This document shows, in pieces, positions 33,641 to 41,978 of a stretch of DNA of 64,000 nt; within the stretch, counting starts at the first letter, position 1; the number at the start of each line of letters is the position of its first letter. Source of the DNA: Bacteroidota bacterium (lineage in GTDB: Bacteria; Bacteroidota; Bacteroidia; Flavobacteriales; Flavobacteriaceae). The stretch is from positions 1 through 64,000 of the forward strand of contig JAEYTL010000056.1 in NCBI GenBank assembly GCA_023434025.1. The letters run 5' to 3'. Below the pieces are notes generated by a model. The model made no database searches and was not told the DNA's origin. It saw only the letters and a list, made by a program, of their open reading frames with translations. Both the position numbers and the translations under genes were made by a program.

Positions 33641-34723
33641 TCAGGAATTGATAATTTTTTCCTGATGACTGATACTCTCCTGGTGGATGGCTTTGAACAA
33701 CTGAATTACAAAATTCTCACTAAGCCCTTTTTGGCTTCCGTCTGCAATCATTTTGTCCAAAATTTCCTGCCAGCGTTTGTTTTGTAAAACGGCTACGTTT
33801 TTTTCTTTTTTCAGCAATCCAATCTGATCGGCAATTTTCATTCTGCCTCCTAAAACCTCTAATAGCTTTCTGTCAAAATCATCAATTTGGGTACGAAGTT
33901 TTGTCATCTGTCTGGTATAATCATCTGCATCGTCTGTTTCTTTACGCACCCTTAAATTGATAAAAATTTGTTTTAAAACAGCTGGCGTAACCTGCTGAGC
34001 CGCATCACTCCATGCATGATCAGGATCAATATGTGTTTCAATGATTAAGCCGTCATAATTCAGATCCAACGCCTGTTGCGAAACTTCCTGAATCATCTCT
34101 CTTTTTCCGGTGATATGTGAAGGATCACAGATCAAAGGTAAATCGGGAAATTTATTCTGCAGATCTATGGCAATCTGCCATTCCGGATTATTGCGGTATT
34201 TTGTTTTTTCATAGGTTGAAAACCCGCGGTGAATGACTCCTAATTTTTTTATTCCGGCGTTGTACAATCTTTCCAAACCTCCAATCCACAGGGATAAATC
34301 GGGATTGACAGGATTTTTGAGCAAGACAATTTTATCGGTTCCCTGCAACGCATCAGCTATTTCCTGTACGGCAAAAGGATTTACAGTGGTTCTGGCTCCA
34401 ATCCATAACACATCCATATCGTGCTCTAAGGCTAATTTTACATGTGTGGCATTGGCTACTTCTACCGCCATCAGCAAACCGGTTTCTGCTTTTGCTTTTT
34501 GAAGCCACTTTAAACCAATTGCCCCTACACCTTCAAAGCCGCCCGGACGGGTTCTCGGCTTCCAGATTCCGGCACGAAAAATTCGCACATCGGAATTTTT
34601 TAATTCGTGTGCAATTTTTAATACCTGTTCTTCGGTCTCGGCACTGCAAGGGCCTGCAATGACCAAAGGATGCTCTAATTGAAAATCGGTTAACCAGTTT
34701 TTTAAATTTTTGTCGTTTTCCAT
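33641..34723 (-). CDS. Bifunctional DAHP synthase / chorismate mutase
   Basis: Residues 1-265: DAHP synthase of the KDPG-like (AroA-beta) type, with VIAGPCSAET, RAGIWKPRTRPGGFEG, LLKNPVNPD and CDPSHITGKR. Residues 270-360: AroQ-type chorismate mutase, LRTQIDDFDRKLLEVLGGRMKIADQIGLLKK. First step of the shikimate pathway and the branch to prephenate in one chain. The mutase part often mediates feedback by prephenate or chorismate in this type. Start placed at MENDKNLKNW (34723); the 11 extra upstream codons come from repeat-rich spacer. Last gene of the pheA operon. Confidence 0.93.
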   Translation of the reverse strand: MENDKNLKNWLTDFQLEHPLVIAGPCSAETEEQVLKIAHELKNSDVRIFRAGIWKPRTRPGGFEGVGAIGLKWLQKAKAETGLLMAVEVANATHVKLALEHDMDVLWIGARTTVNPFAVQEIADALQGTDKIVLLKNPVNPDLSLWIGGLERLYNAGIKKLGVIHRGFSTYEKTKYRNNPEWQIAIDLQNKFPDLPLICDPSHITGKREMIQEVSQQALDLNYDGLIIETHIDPDHAWSDAAQQVTPAVLKQIFINLRVRKETDDADDYTRQMTKLRTQIDDFDRKLLEVLGGRMKIADQIGLLKKEKNVAVLQNKRWQEILDKMIADGSQKGLSENFVIQLFKAIHQESISHQEKIINS

Positions 34724-34799
34724 ATCTGTTATCGGTTGTCGGTTGTCTGCTTTCAATTGTCAGGAAACGGATCACCGACAACAGTTAACAGACAACAAT

Positions 34800-35639
34800 T
34801 TATTTTAAAATTTCTTTAATTCTGTTTGTGTTTTTCATTTCGTTAAAAATGGCTTCATAATCATCCGATTCCATAAATTCCTTAAAAGACGATAAATTAG
34901 CAATGTATTCTTCTAACGATTTAACAATCTGTTTTTTGTTTTGTTTAAAAATAGGAGTCCACATAGACGGTGAACTTTTCGCTAATCTGACCGTACTTTC
35001 AAATCCACTGCCGGCCATATCAAAAATATCTTTTTCATCTTTTTCTTTTTCGATGACCGTTTTTCCCAGCATGAAAGAACTTATATGAGACAGGTGCGAA
35101 ACATAAGCAATGTGCTTGTCGTGTGATTTAGGTTCCATATAACGAATTCGCATCTTCAAATTCCGAAACAATTCCAATGCTTTTTCCTGCTTTTTATACG
35201 AAGTTTTTTCAATTTCACAGATGATATTCACTTTGTCTTCAAATAAACTTTCAATGGCTGCCGCCGGGCCTGAGAATTCTGTTCCCGCAATAGGATGTGT
35301 CGCCAAAAAGCTACTTCTTTTGGGGTGGCGGGCAACCGCTTCACAAATCGGATTTTTGGTTGAACCCACATCAAATACGATGGTACGTTCTGAAACAACA
35401 TCCAAAACCTGCGGCAAAAGTAATAACGCGGCATCAACCGGAACAGCAAGAATAACAAAATCAGCATCAATCTGATCGTCTAAAGTACCTTTTTGATGAA
35501 TCAACCCTAACGACAAGGCTTCCTTCAGGTGCTCCTCCTTTGAATCGATTCCTGTAATGATTGCCCCTTCATATAACTTTTTAATATCCAAAGCCATTGA
35601 GCCGCCAATTAACCCTAAACCAATTATATAAATTTTCAT
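34800..35639 (-). CDS. tyrA: Prephenate dehydrogenase
   Basis: 279 residues. Rossmann NAD site GLGLIGGSMALDI at the N-terminus, AVPVDAALLLLP, FDVGSTKNPIC and SFLATHPIAGTEFSG (catalytic His), and SHLSHISSFML (second conserved His). Turns prephenate into 4-hydroxyphenylpyruvate. Third gene of the operon, 1 bp after the aminotransferase. No ACT domain is present. Confidence 0.93.
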   Translation of the reverse strand: MKIYIIGLGLIGGSMALDIKKLYEGAIITGIDSKEEHLKEALSLGLIHQKGTLDDQIDADFVILAVPVDAALLLLPQVLDVVSERTIVFDVGSTKNPICEAVARHPKRSSFLATHPIAGTEFSGPAAAIESLFEDKVNIICEIEKTSYKKQEKALELFRNLKMRIRYMEPKSHDKHIAYVSHLSHISSFMLGKTVIEKEKDEKDIFDMAGSGFESTVRLAKSSPSMWTPIFKQNKKQIVKSLEEYIANLSSFKEFMESDDYEAIFNEMKNTNRIKEILK

Positions 35640-35640
35640 C

Positions 35641-36786
35641 TTAAAATCGTGCTAAAGCCTCTTTAATTTTTTCTTCTTCAATACATAGTGAAAAACGGAT
35701 ATAACCTTCACCATTACTCCCGAAAATTGTTCCGGGTGTGATAAAAATATGTCTGTCGGTTAACAGCCTGTCAACAAACTCCTCTGAAGAGGCAAACCCT
35801 TCCGGAAGTTTTGCCCAGACAAACAGACCTACACTGTTTTTATCATACGAACAGCCTAATTTATCAACCAATTGAAAAAGTAAATTTCTTCTTCTTTGAT
35901 AGATCTCATTCAACGTTTTAAACCATTTCCGGTTCAGTTTCAAGGCTTCAACAGCTCCTTTCTGAATACCGTAAAACATTCCGCTGTCCATATTGCTTTT
36001 GACCTTTAAAACCGCAGAAATGAAGGAAGAATTGCCCAAAACCATTCCAACCCGCCAGCCTGACATATTGAAGGATTTGCTGAGCGAGTTGAGTTCTAAC
36101 GCTATTTCTTTTGCTCCTTCCACCTGAAAAATCGACATCGGATGATTATTTAACACAAAACTATACGGATTATCATTTACAATCAGAATACGGTGCTTTT
36201 TTCCGAAAGCAATCAGTTTTTCAAAAACGGCTGTTGTTGCCCTTGCTCCTGTTGGCATGTGCGGATAACAAACCCACATGATTTTTACATTTGATAAATC
36301 CAGTTTTTCAAGGGCCTCAAAATCCGGCAGCCAGTTATTTTGTTCAACCAAATCATAAAAAACGGGACTGGCCTGCACTAATTCAGTCACGGCAGCATAA
36401 GTAGGATAACCGGGATTTGGTATTAAAACCTTATCGGATTTGTTTAAAAATGCCATCGAAATATGCATAATTCCCTCTTTTGAACCCATTAAGGGCAAGA
36501 CTTCTGAAACATAATCCATCGAAACATTAAACTGATCTTGATAGAATTTTGCCATGGCTTGCCGCAATTCGGGCAACCCCTGATAATTTTGATATTCATG
36601 TGCTTTTTGATCAGTCATGGAACGCTGAATTGCCTCTACAACAGAAACGTGCGGCAACAAGTCAGGGCTACCGATTCCCATATTAATAATCGGTTTTCCT
36701 TCCGAAAGTAATTGATTGACTTCCCGCAGCTTTTTTGAAAAATAATATTCCTGTACTGTATTTAACCGGTCTGCTGTTGTAATCAT
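35641..36786 (-). CDS. Class I/II PLP-dependent aminotransferase, probably aromatic
   Basis: 381 residues, fold type I. NPGYPTYAAVTELV, VCYPHMPTGARAT and SLSKSFNMSGWRVGMVLG, the last with the Schiff-base Lys. Position between pheA and tyrA indicates that it transaminates prephenate, phenylpyruvate or 4-hydroxyphenylpyruvate. Sequence alone does not separate this from aspartate or LL-DAP aminotransferase. Its start overlaps the pheA stop by 4 bp. Confidence 0.88.
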   Translation of the reverse strand: MITTADRLNTVQEYYFSKKLREVNQLLSEGKPIINMGIGSPDLLPHVSVVEAIQRSMTDQKAHEYQNYQGLPELRQAMAKFYQDQFNVSMDYVSEVLPLMGSKEGIMHISMAFLNKSDKVLIPNPGYPTYAAVTELVQASPVFYDLVEQNNWLPDFEALEKLDLSNVKIMWVCYPHMPTGARATTAVFEKLIAFGKKHRILIVNDNPYSFVLNNHPMSIFQVEGAKEIALELNSLSKSFNMSGWRVGMVLGNSSFISAVLKVKSNMDSGMFYGIQKGAVEALKLNRKWFKTLNEIYQRRRNLLFQLVDKLGCSYDKNSVGLFVWAKLPEGFASSEEFVDRLLTDRHIFITPGTIFGSNGEGYIRFSLCIEEEKIKEALARF

Positions 36787-37610
36787 AATCGTCCGTTTTT
36801 ATATTCCCCCAACACTTTAAGATGCCTTGTCATTTGCTGTAAATTTATTTTTGCTTTTTCATAATGCTGATACTCTTCAAACACCACATCAATAAAAAAG
36901 GAATACTGAAAAGGTGTTTCAATAATCGGCAACGATTGAATTTTTGTCATATTCAGCCGGCAATCGCTGATCATCTGTAAAACTGTTGCCAATTTGCCGG
37001 GCTTATCTTCTAATTCAAATTTTAAGGAGGCTTTGTTGATCTCACTTTTCGGAATTTCTTTGTTCACCGATTTTACAACCACAAAACGGGTAGTATTGTT
37101 TTTCACGGTGTGAATCCCATCGGCTATTATCTCCAAATCATATAATTCCGCTGCCGTTTTACCGGCAATAGCCGCTACTCCTTTCAGTTGCTGTTCCTGA
37201 ATTCGTTTTGCCGTTTCTGCGGTATCACTGGTTTCAATCAGTCTAATATGCGGATAATCCGAAAAGAAAACCGCACATTGCAACAAGGCCATCGGATGCG
37301 ATTGCACTTCTTTTATATCATTAATCTTCTGACCTTTTAAGGCCAGAAGATTGTGGTGAATATCCAAATAATATTCGCCAATGATGTATAAATTATGAGC
37401 ATCAATTAAAGCATAATTCGGAATAATAGAGCCTGCGATGGAATTTTCGAGTGCCATAATTCCTTTGCTGGAGCTATCATTCATCACATTTTTTACCACT
37501 TTTTCAAATGAAAGGCATTCTTCCAGTTCAACCGGTTCAGAAAAATATTTTTCCGCCACCTGATGATGAAATGAACCTTTAATACCCTGAATTGCGATTT
37601 TTGTACTCAT
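36783..37610 (-). CDS. pheA: Prephenate dehydratase
   Basis: 275 residues, no chorismate mutase domain (that lies in the DAHP synthase fusion). Catalytic part 1-185: GIKGSFHHQVAEKYF, ALENSIAGSI, and NTTRFVVV with the catalytic Thr-Arg. ACT regulatory domain 195-270: FELEDKPGKLATVLQMI, the GALV/ESRP-type Phe-binding region being partly changed (IQSLPI). First gene of the aromatic operon, controlled by the attenuator at 37655-37801. Confidence 0.93.
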   Translation of the reverse strand: MSTKIAIQGIKGSFHHQVAEKYFSEPVELEECLSFEKVVKNVMNDSSSKGIMALENSIAGSIIPNYALIDAHNLYIIGEYYLDIHHNLLALKGQKINDIKEVQSHPMALLQCAVFFSDYPHIRLIETSDTAETAKRIQEQQLKGVAAIAGKTAAELYDLEIIADGIHTVKNNTTRFVVVKSVNKEIPKSEINKASLKFELEDKPGKLATVLQMISDCRLNMTKIQSLPIIETPFQYSFFIDVVFEEYQHYEKAKINLQQMTRHLKVLGEYKNGRL

Positions 37611-37654
37611 TATTATTTGATTTATAAAAATAGATTCTGAACTAAATTCAGCAT

Positions 37655-37688
37655 AAAAAAAATCCCGGCTCGTTTGGAACCGGGATTT
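37655..37688 (-). terminator. Attenuator terminator of the pheA operon
   Basis: Minus-strand hairpin AAATCCCGG / CCGGGATTT (37660-37668 with 37680-37688), then eight T residues (37655-37662). It lies between the leader peptide and pheA. Its 5' arm, AATCCCGGTT, is perfectly complementary over 10 nt to AACCGGGATT in the leader coding sequence (37734-37743), so the two pairings exclude each other. Confidence 0.9.
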
Positions 37689-37711
37689 ATATTGTTTTTT
37701 GAATTAAAAAT

Positions 37712-37801
37712 TTACCTTACATAACACAATACCAATCCCGGTTTTTTCCAAAAGAAAAAATAAAAGAAATTGGTAAAATAATAGGTGTTCTGTGAAATCA
37801 T
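37712..37801 (-). CDS. Phe/Tyr-rich leader peptide of the pheA operon
   Basis: A 29-codon frame from ATG 37801 to TAA 37712. Codons 7-9 are Tyr-Tyr-Phe, codons 12-17 are Phe-Phe-Tyr-Phe-Phe-Phe and codon 18 is Trp: nine aromatic Phe/Tyr codons in eleven positions. The next codons (Lys-Lys-Pro-Gly-Leu) carry the antiterminator strand. A ribosome that stalls on Phe or Tyr codons leaves AACCGGGATT free to trap the terminator arm; one that runs to the stop covers it and lets the terminator form. A -7-like TATATTAG with TTTG at -33 lies 25 nt upstream of the ATG. Attenuation by a leader peptide is well established in other phyla; this case is read from the sequence. Confidence 0.88.
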   Translation of the reverse strand: MISQNTYYFTNFFYFFFWKKPGLVLCYVR

Positions 37802-37825
37802 TTTTTGTATTGTGATTTTGAATGG

Positions 37826-37833
37826 CTAATATA
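37826..37833 (-). promoter_or_regulatory. Probable promoter of the pheA leader
   Basis: Minus-strand TATATTAG resembles TAnnTTTG with one mismatch; TTTTG lies 15 bp upstream. The predicted transcript begins about 20 nt before the leader peptide start. Confidence 0.4.
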
Positions 37834-37886
37834 GTAAAATATTTAAATCAAAATACTTTTTAGAAAAAAAATGAGTTAAAAAACTT

Positions 37887-37894
37887 TACTTTTG
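37887..37894 (+). promoter_or_regulatory. -7 element of gldA
   Basis: Plus-strand TACTTTTG, perfect match to TAnnTTTG, about 14 nt before the predicted mRNA start-to-ATG distance typical in this window (ATG at 37912). Confidence 0.5.
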
Positions 37895-37911
37895 TTTTAA
37901 ATCTTTACAGT

Positions 37912-38811
37912 ATGTCAATCGAAGTCAAAAATATTTCCAAAACATATGGTGCTCAAAAAGCACTGGACAACATTTCATTTTCTGTGAGTAACGGTGAAAT
38001 TGTAGGGTTTTTAGGCCCGAACGGTGCCGGAAAATCAACCTTAATGAAAATTCTGACCACCTATATTGCCGCAGATGAAGGCAATGCTTCGGTCAGTAAT
38101 TTTGATGTATCTGCTTCCCGGCAGGATGTTCAGAAAATTGTAGGCTATCTTCCGGAACACAATCCGCTGTATCTGGATTTATATGTTCGGGAATACCTTG
38201 ATTTTAATGCCGATATTTATAAAGTTCCCAAAAGCAGAATTCAGGAAGTAATTGAGTTAACCGGATTAACGCCAGAAAGCCACAAAAAAATAGGACAGCT
38301 CTCCAAAGGTTATCGTCAGCGTGTAGGATTAGCCACTGCTTTGTTACACAATCCGGAAGTCCTGATATTGGATGAGCCTACCACCGGACTGGATCCGAAC
38401 CAGTTGGTTGAAATCCGGGATTTGATTAAAAATATCGGAAAAGACAAAACCGTTTTTCTTTCTACGCACATTATGCAGGAAGTAGAGGCTATCTGCGACC
38501 GGGTAATCATTATTAACAAAGGAAAGATTGTTACGGATAAAAAATTAGACAAATTAATGTCTGATGAGGAGGAACAGGTAATTGAAGTAGAGTTTGACAA
38601 AGCTGTTTCTGAAGAGCTGCTAACCTCATTGGCTAATTTCAAATCTGCCAAAAACATCAGTGATTCTGCCTGGGAAATTACTTTTCTTTCCACGGACGAC
38701 ATGCGTTCTAAACTATTTGATTTTGCGAATGAAAATGGCTTAAAAACACTTCAGATTCAGATGAAAAGTAAAAACCTGGAATCCATTTTCAGAGAGAAAA
38801 CTAAAAAATAA
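37912..38811 (+). CDS. gldA: Gliding motility ABC transporter ATP-binding subunit GldA
   Basis: 299 residues. Walker A GPNGAGKSTLMKIL, Q-loop YLPEHNPLYLDL, signature LSKGYRQRVGLA, Walker B VLILDEPTTGLDP and switch His in LSTHIMQEVE. N-terminus MSIEVKNISKTYGAQKALDN and the C-terminal KSKNLESIFREKT are typical of GldA, the ATPase that works with GldF and GldG in Bacteroidota gliding. GldF and GldG are not in this window. It could also serve another ABC-2 type exporter. Confidence 0.88.
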   Translation: MSIEVKNISKTYGAQKALDNISFSVSNGEIVGFLGPNGAGKSTLMKILTTYIAADEGNASVSNFDVSASRQDVQKIVGYLPEHNPLYLDLYVREYLDFNADIYKVPKSRIQEVIELTGLTPESHKKIGQLSKGYRQRVGLATALLHNPEVLILDEPTTGLDPNQLVEIRDLIKNIGKDKTVFLSTHIMQEVEAICDRVIIINKGKIVTDKKLDKLMSDEEEQVIEVEFDKAVSEELLTSLANFKSAKNISDSAWEITFLSTDDMRSKLFDFANENGLKTLQIQMKSKNLESIFREKTKK

Positions 38812-38818
38812 TTAGTTC

Positions 38819-39040
38819 CCCGCAGTGCATTATTAGTTAGCCACAGATGCACAGCTTTTTTATCTTTTTATCTAGAAAATTATATTTCACAGATTTAATC
38901 GAATGCAAAGCATTCAATATCCGTGTAATTTGTATTTAACTTTTTAAATTATCTTTGATTTAGTATCTGTGAATCTATGACTAAAAAAATAATTAACTGT
39001 AAAACGCTGCATTAAGTTTTTAATGATAATGCACTACGGG
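38819..39040. repeat. 222-bp segment bounded by 15-bp inverted repeats
   Basis: CCCGCAGTGCATTAT (38819-38833) and ATAATGCACTACGGG (39026-39040) are inverted repeats with one mismatch. Between them is a perfect hairpin GAATGC-AAA-GCATTC (38901-38915) and CACAGAT-type sequence (CCACAGATGCACAG, TTTCACAGATTT, ATCTGTGAATC). No coding capacity. Might be a MITE relic or a dispersed intergenic repeat. It separates convergent gldA and the GIN-domain gene. Confidence 0.4.
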
Positions 39041-39043
39041 TAA

Positions 39044-39790
39044 TTAGTTATAAATCACCCTTCCCTGGTAGTGTTCGGTTACATCAACTGAAACCGGATT
39101 GGAATAAATAATCAAGTTTCCGGTTGCGTACAGGTCGCCCGTAATGGTCTGGGTTGCCTTAACATGCATATCATTAAACCCGCGGTGATATAGGCTGAAT
39201 GTTGAAACTTCTAAGTTTTCAGCTCTTAAAATGCCATTTCCGTTATAAAAACCAACAAAGCAATCGTTTGTTTTTCCGGAAATGTAATAGTTGGAAACAT
39301 TGTTATTTCCGATCACAAAATGAGCATTGTCAAGTTGCATAATAAAATCGCCTGTTCCGGCACCATCTTCACCGTCGCCGTCTTTGTCTAACGCAATCAA
39401 CGTTAAAGAAGGATAGGTTAACACACCGTCTGAAACAATGTTCTGCTCTGTTTTAGAGCGAATTTCAATCAAATTCGGAGCCGTAATGTAAACCGTTGTC
39501 TGCCCGTAATCCCGAACCCAGTTGCAGGACGTTTTATCTTTTAAAAATAACGTATTGTCATGCACTTTAACTTCGATATCATCGATTAAATTCTCACCCG
39601 AACGAACTTCCACTTTATAATTATCCCCTTGTTTTATAACCAGACCAATCCCTTTATAAACCCTGATATTCTCAAACGGAGTTACTTCTACCTCTCTTGT
39701 AACCATACTACCGGTTGATTTGACACAATCGGCCGGGTTTTCACAACTGAACAGGAATACCGCAAATAATATGTATGTAATTTTTTTCAT
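39044..39790 (-). CDS. Head GIN domain lipoprotein (DUF2807)
   Basis: 248 residues. Lipoprotein signal with LFSCENPADC (Cys 16). The remainder is a right-handed beta-helix-like repeat region of the DUF2807 head-GIN type (FENIRVYKGIGLVIKQGDNYKVEVRSGENL, then LFLKDKTSC). Such surface proteins are common in Bacteroidota and are labelled putative adhesins, without proven function. Four bp downstream of the PagL-like gene. Confidence 0.8.
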   Translation of the reverse strand: MKKITYILFAVFLFSCENPADCVKSTGSMVTREVEVTPFENIRVYKGIGLVIKQGDNYKVEVRSGENLIDDIEVKVHDNTLFLKDKTSCNWVRDYGQTTVYITAPNLIEIRSKTEQNIVSDGVLTYPSLTLIALDKDGDGEDGAGTGDFIMQLDNAHFVIGNNNVSNYYISGKTNDCFVGFYNGNGILRAENLEVSTFSLYHRGFNDMHVKATQTITGDLYATGNLIIYSNPVSVDVTEHYQGRVIYN

Positions 39791-39793
39791 AAT

Positions 39794-40879
39794 CTATAAT
39801 CTTACTCCAACAACAAACTCCATCGCTTCGGCCAGAAAAACATGTGTTTTGATGGACAAACCGGTATATATTTTTTTAGTGAGGTAGTATTTCATTCCCA
39901 ACCGGTCATAAACCGGAATGTCTGATTTATACGGCTGATAAACATAATACCCTACCTGAGCTTCGAGCGAAATCCTGTTGATAAACAATTCATACCCCAC
40001 AAAAACCCCAACCCGCTTATAATCGGTGTCAATTGTTACATTTTCATTTGGATAGGCGATAGCCATAAACTTGATATATTCTTTGTATGATTGTGTTAAA
40101 AAGAGCTCTGTACCAAGCTGGAAAGCACTTTTTCTGCTGATTCGTTTATCTACATAAAAGGCTGGATGATAAAACGATTTTTGACCGCTACCCACAATCG
40201 GGCTTTCGCTGATACCGGTTCTCAACACAATGTTGTATTTAAGCGGCTCCGTTATTTTTTGCTTGGGCAGTGTGTCAATCTGTCTTGTCAACGGCTCCTG
40301 AAAATTATACGTAATTCCTACATTGACAGCATATGAATTTACACCGCTGTTGGGAGCTTTAATTCTGCCGTTAGAAAAATGAGTGAACAGTAATCCGGCC
40401 TGAAAGTCAAAATAATCAATCAATCGGGTGGTATAATTAAGGGCGAAATTGGTATTTGCAACAATCTTAGAACCAAACGCTGAGTTTTTATTGTTCGTAT
40501 ATTTATCGTGAGGATTTGTTGTATAAGCCGCTCCCTGGGCAATTTTAAACTGAAGTTTACGGTTTAAAAAATAGAAGTTATAATGAGCCCCGGCCCCATA
40601 AACTTTACCTAAAATATCGTTTTTAAAATCCTGGTAAATAAAATACCCGCCATAATCAGGATAATTAAAGATTCGCTCCCACTCTTGATGCCCGTACGTT
40701 TTTTTATACAAATTAATTAAGACTCCATCCGGATGTCCCTTCAGAAAATGCTGTAAATCATCGGTATGAGGCAATGCATTTCCTCTGAAATAAAAAATAT
40801 CCAAGGCTGTTGTTTCTGTTTTTTCCTGTGCAGAAAGTATGACCGAAAAAAACAAAGTCAAAAAATAAAGTTTCCTCAT
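39794..40879 (-). CDS. Acyloxyacyl hydrolase / PagL-like outer-membrane deacylase
   Basis: 361 residues with a signal peptide (ending ILSAQ) and many amphipathic beta strands, as for an outer-membrane barrel. The segment AGLLFTHFSNGRIKAPNSG holds a His-x-Ser-Asn pair that matches the PagL catalytic site for lipid A 3-O-deacylation, and NSYAVNVGITYNF follows as in that family. Length is greater than for classical PagL, since there is an N-terminal extension. Lipid A modification is a reasonable inference. Confidence 0.72.
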   Translation of the reverse strand: MRKLYFLTLFFSVILSAQEKTETTALDIFYFRGNALPHTDDLQHFLKGHPDGVLINLYKKTYGHQEWERIFNYPDYGGYFIYQDFKNDILGKVYGAGAHYNFYFLNRKLQFKIAQGAAYTTNPHDKYTNNKNSAFGSKIVANTNFALNYTTRLIDYFDFQAGLLFTHFSNGRIKAPNSGVNSYAVNVGITYNFQEPLTRQIDTLPKQKITEPLKYNIVLRTGISESPIVGSGQKSFYHPAFYVDKRISRKSAFQLGTELFLTQSYKEYIKFMAIAYPNENVTIDTDYKRVGVFVGYELFINRISLEAQVGYYVYQPYKSDIPVYDRLGMKYYLTKKIYTGLSIKTHVFLAEAMEFVVGVRL

Positions 40880-40956
40880 CCTAAAAAGTTATTCCGGCAA
40901 ATATAACAGAATATAATCAGGGAGAAAATTTTATCAACTTATGAAATTATTTGGAC

Positions 40957-41913
40957 TTAAAAAATTTCCTTCGCAATCGCTTTTATATTTTCTGCTTTTC
41001 CCATCGAATAATAGTGTAAAACCGGCAGTCCGGACGCTAACAATTCCTTACTCTGGGCAATACACCATTCAATACCGATTTGTTTAACGGCTTCATTATC
41101 TTTTGCTTTTACGACTGCCATAATTAAATCATCCGGTAAATCTACTTTGAACCGGTGCGGAATTAAATTCAATTGCTTTTTGGTGGCAATGGGCTTCAAG
41201 CCTGGTATAATTGGCACGGTAATACCCGCAGCTCTGCACTTTTTGACAAAATCAAAGAATTTTTGGTTATCAAAAAACATTTGGGTAATAATATAATCTG
41301 CTCCGTTTTTAATTTTTTGCTTTAAAAAGTGAATATCACTGTCCATACTGGGAGCTTCCATATGTTTTTCGGGATAACCGGCTACTCCAATACAAAAATT
41401 AGTACACGATGAGTTTTGTAAATCCTCATCCAGGTAAATTCCTTTATTCAAATTACTGATTTGTGTGACCAGTTCCGAAGCATATTCGTTCCCTTCTTTT
41501 TCAGGCCTGAAATACGTTTCGTTTTTCAACGCATCACCACGTAAAGCGACTACGTTGTCAATCCCTAAAAAATCTAAATCAATCAATAAATTTTCGGTAT
41601 CTTCTTTAGTAAATCCGCCACATAAAATATGCGGAATGGCATCTACATCGTATTTATTTTGAATACCAGCACAAATTCCTACTGTCCCCGGACGTTTTTT
41701 CACAATTTTCTTTTGTAACAATCCGCTTGGTAATTCCTTGAATTCATATTCCTCCCGGTGATACGTTACATCAATAAATGGCGGATTGAACTCCATCAGC
41801 GGATCAATTGCATCAAAAATCGACTGAATGTTTTGTCCTTTTAACGGGGGCAAAATCTCAAAAGAAAATAAGGGCTTGCCGTTGGCTTTTTCGATATGAT
41901 GGGTTACTTTCAT
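40957..41913 (-). CDS. metF: Methylenetetrahydrofolate reductase
   Basis: 318 residues, flavoprotein TIM barrel. FSFEILPPLKG (active-site Glu), VTYHREEY, GICAGIQNKYDVDAIPH, IDNVVALRGDAL and CIGVAGYPEKH are typical. Provides 5-methyl-THF to MetH. Last gene in the operon metH1-metH2-metF; the 65-bp spacer to metH2 is made of TTGTCGGTTGTC-like repeats. Confidence 0.95.
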   Translation of the reverse strand: MKVTHHIEKANGKPLFSFEILPPLKGQNIQSIFDAIDPLMEFNPPFIDVTYHREEYEFKELPSGLLQKKIVKKRPGTVGICAGIQNKYDVDAIPHILCGGFTKEDTENLLIDLDFLGIDNVVALRGDALKNETYFRPEKEGNEYASELVTQISNLNKGIYLDEDLQNSSCTNFCIGVAGYPEKHMEAPSMDSDIHFLKQKIKNGADYIITQMFFDNQKFFDFVKKCRAAGITVPIIPGLKPIATKKQLNLIPHRFKVDLPDDLIMAVVKAKDNEAVKQIGIEWCIAQSKELLASGLPVLHYYSMGKAENIKAIAKEIF

Positions 41914-41978
41914 TTTCAGTTATCTGTTGTCGGTTGTCAGTTGTCGGTTAAGTGATAACGGACAACTGACAACGGTTT

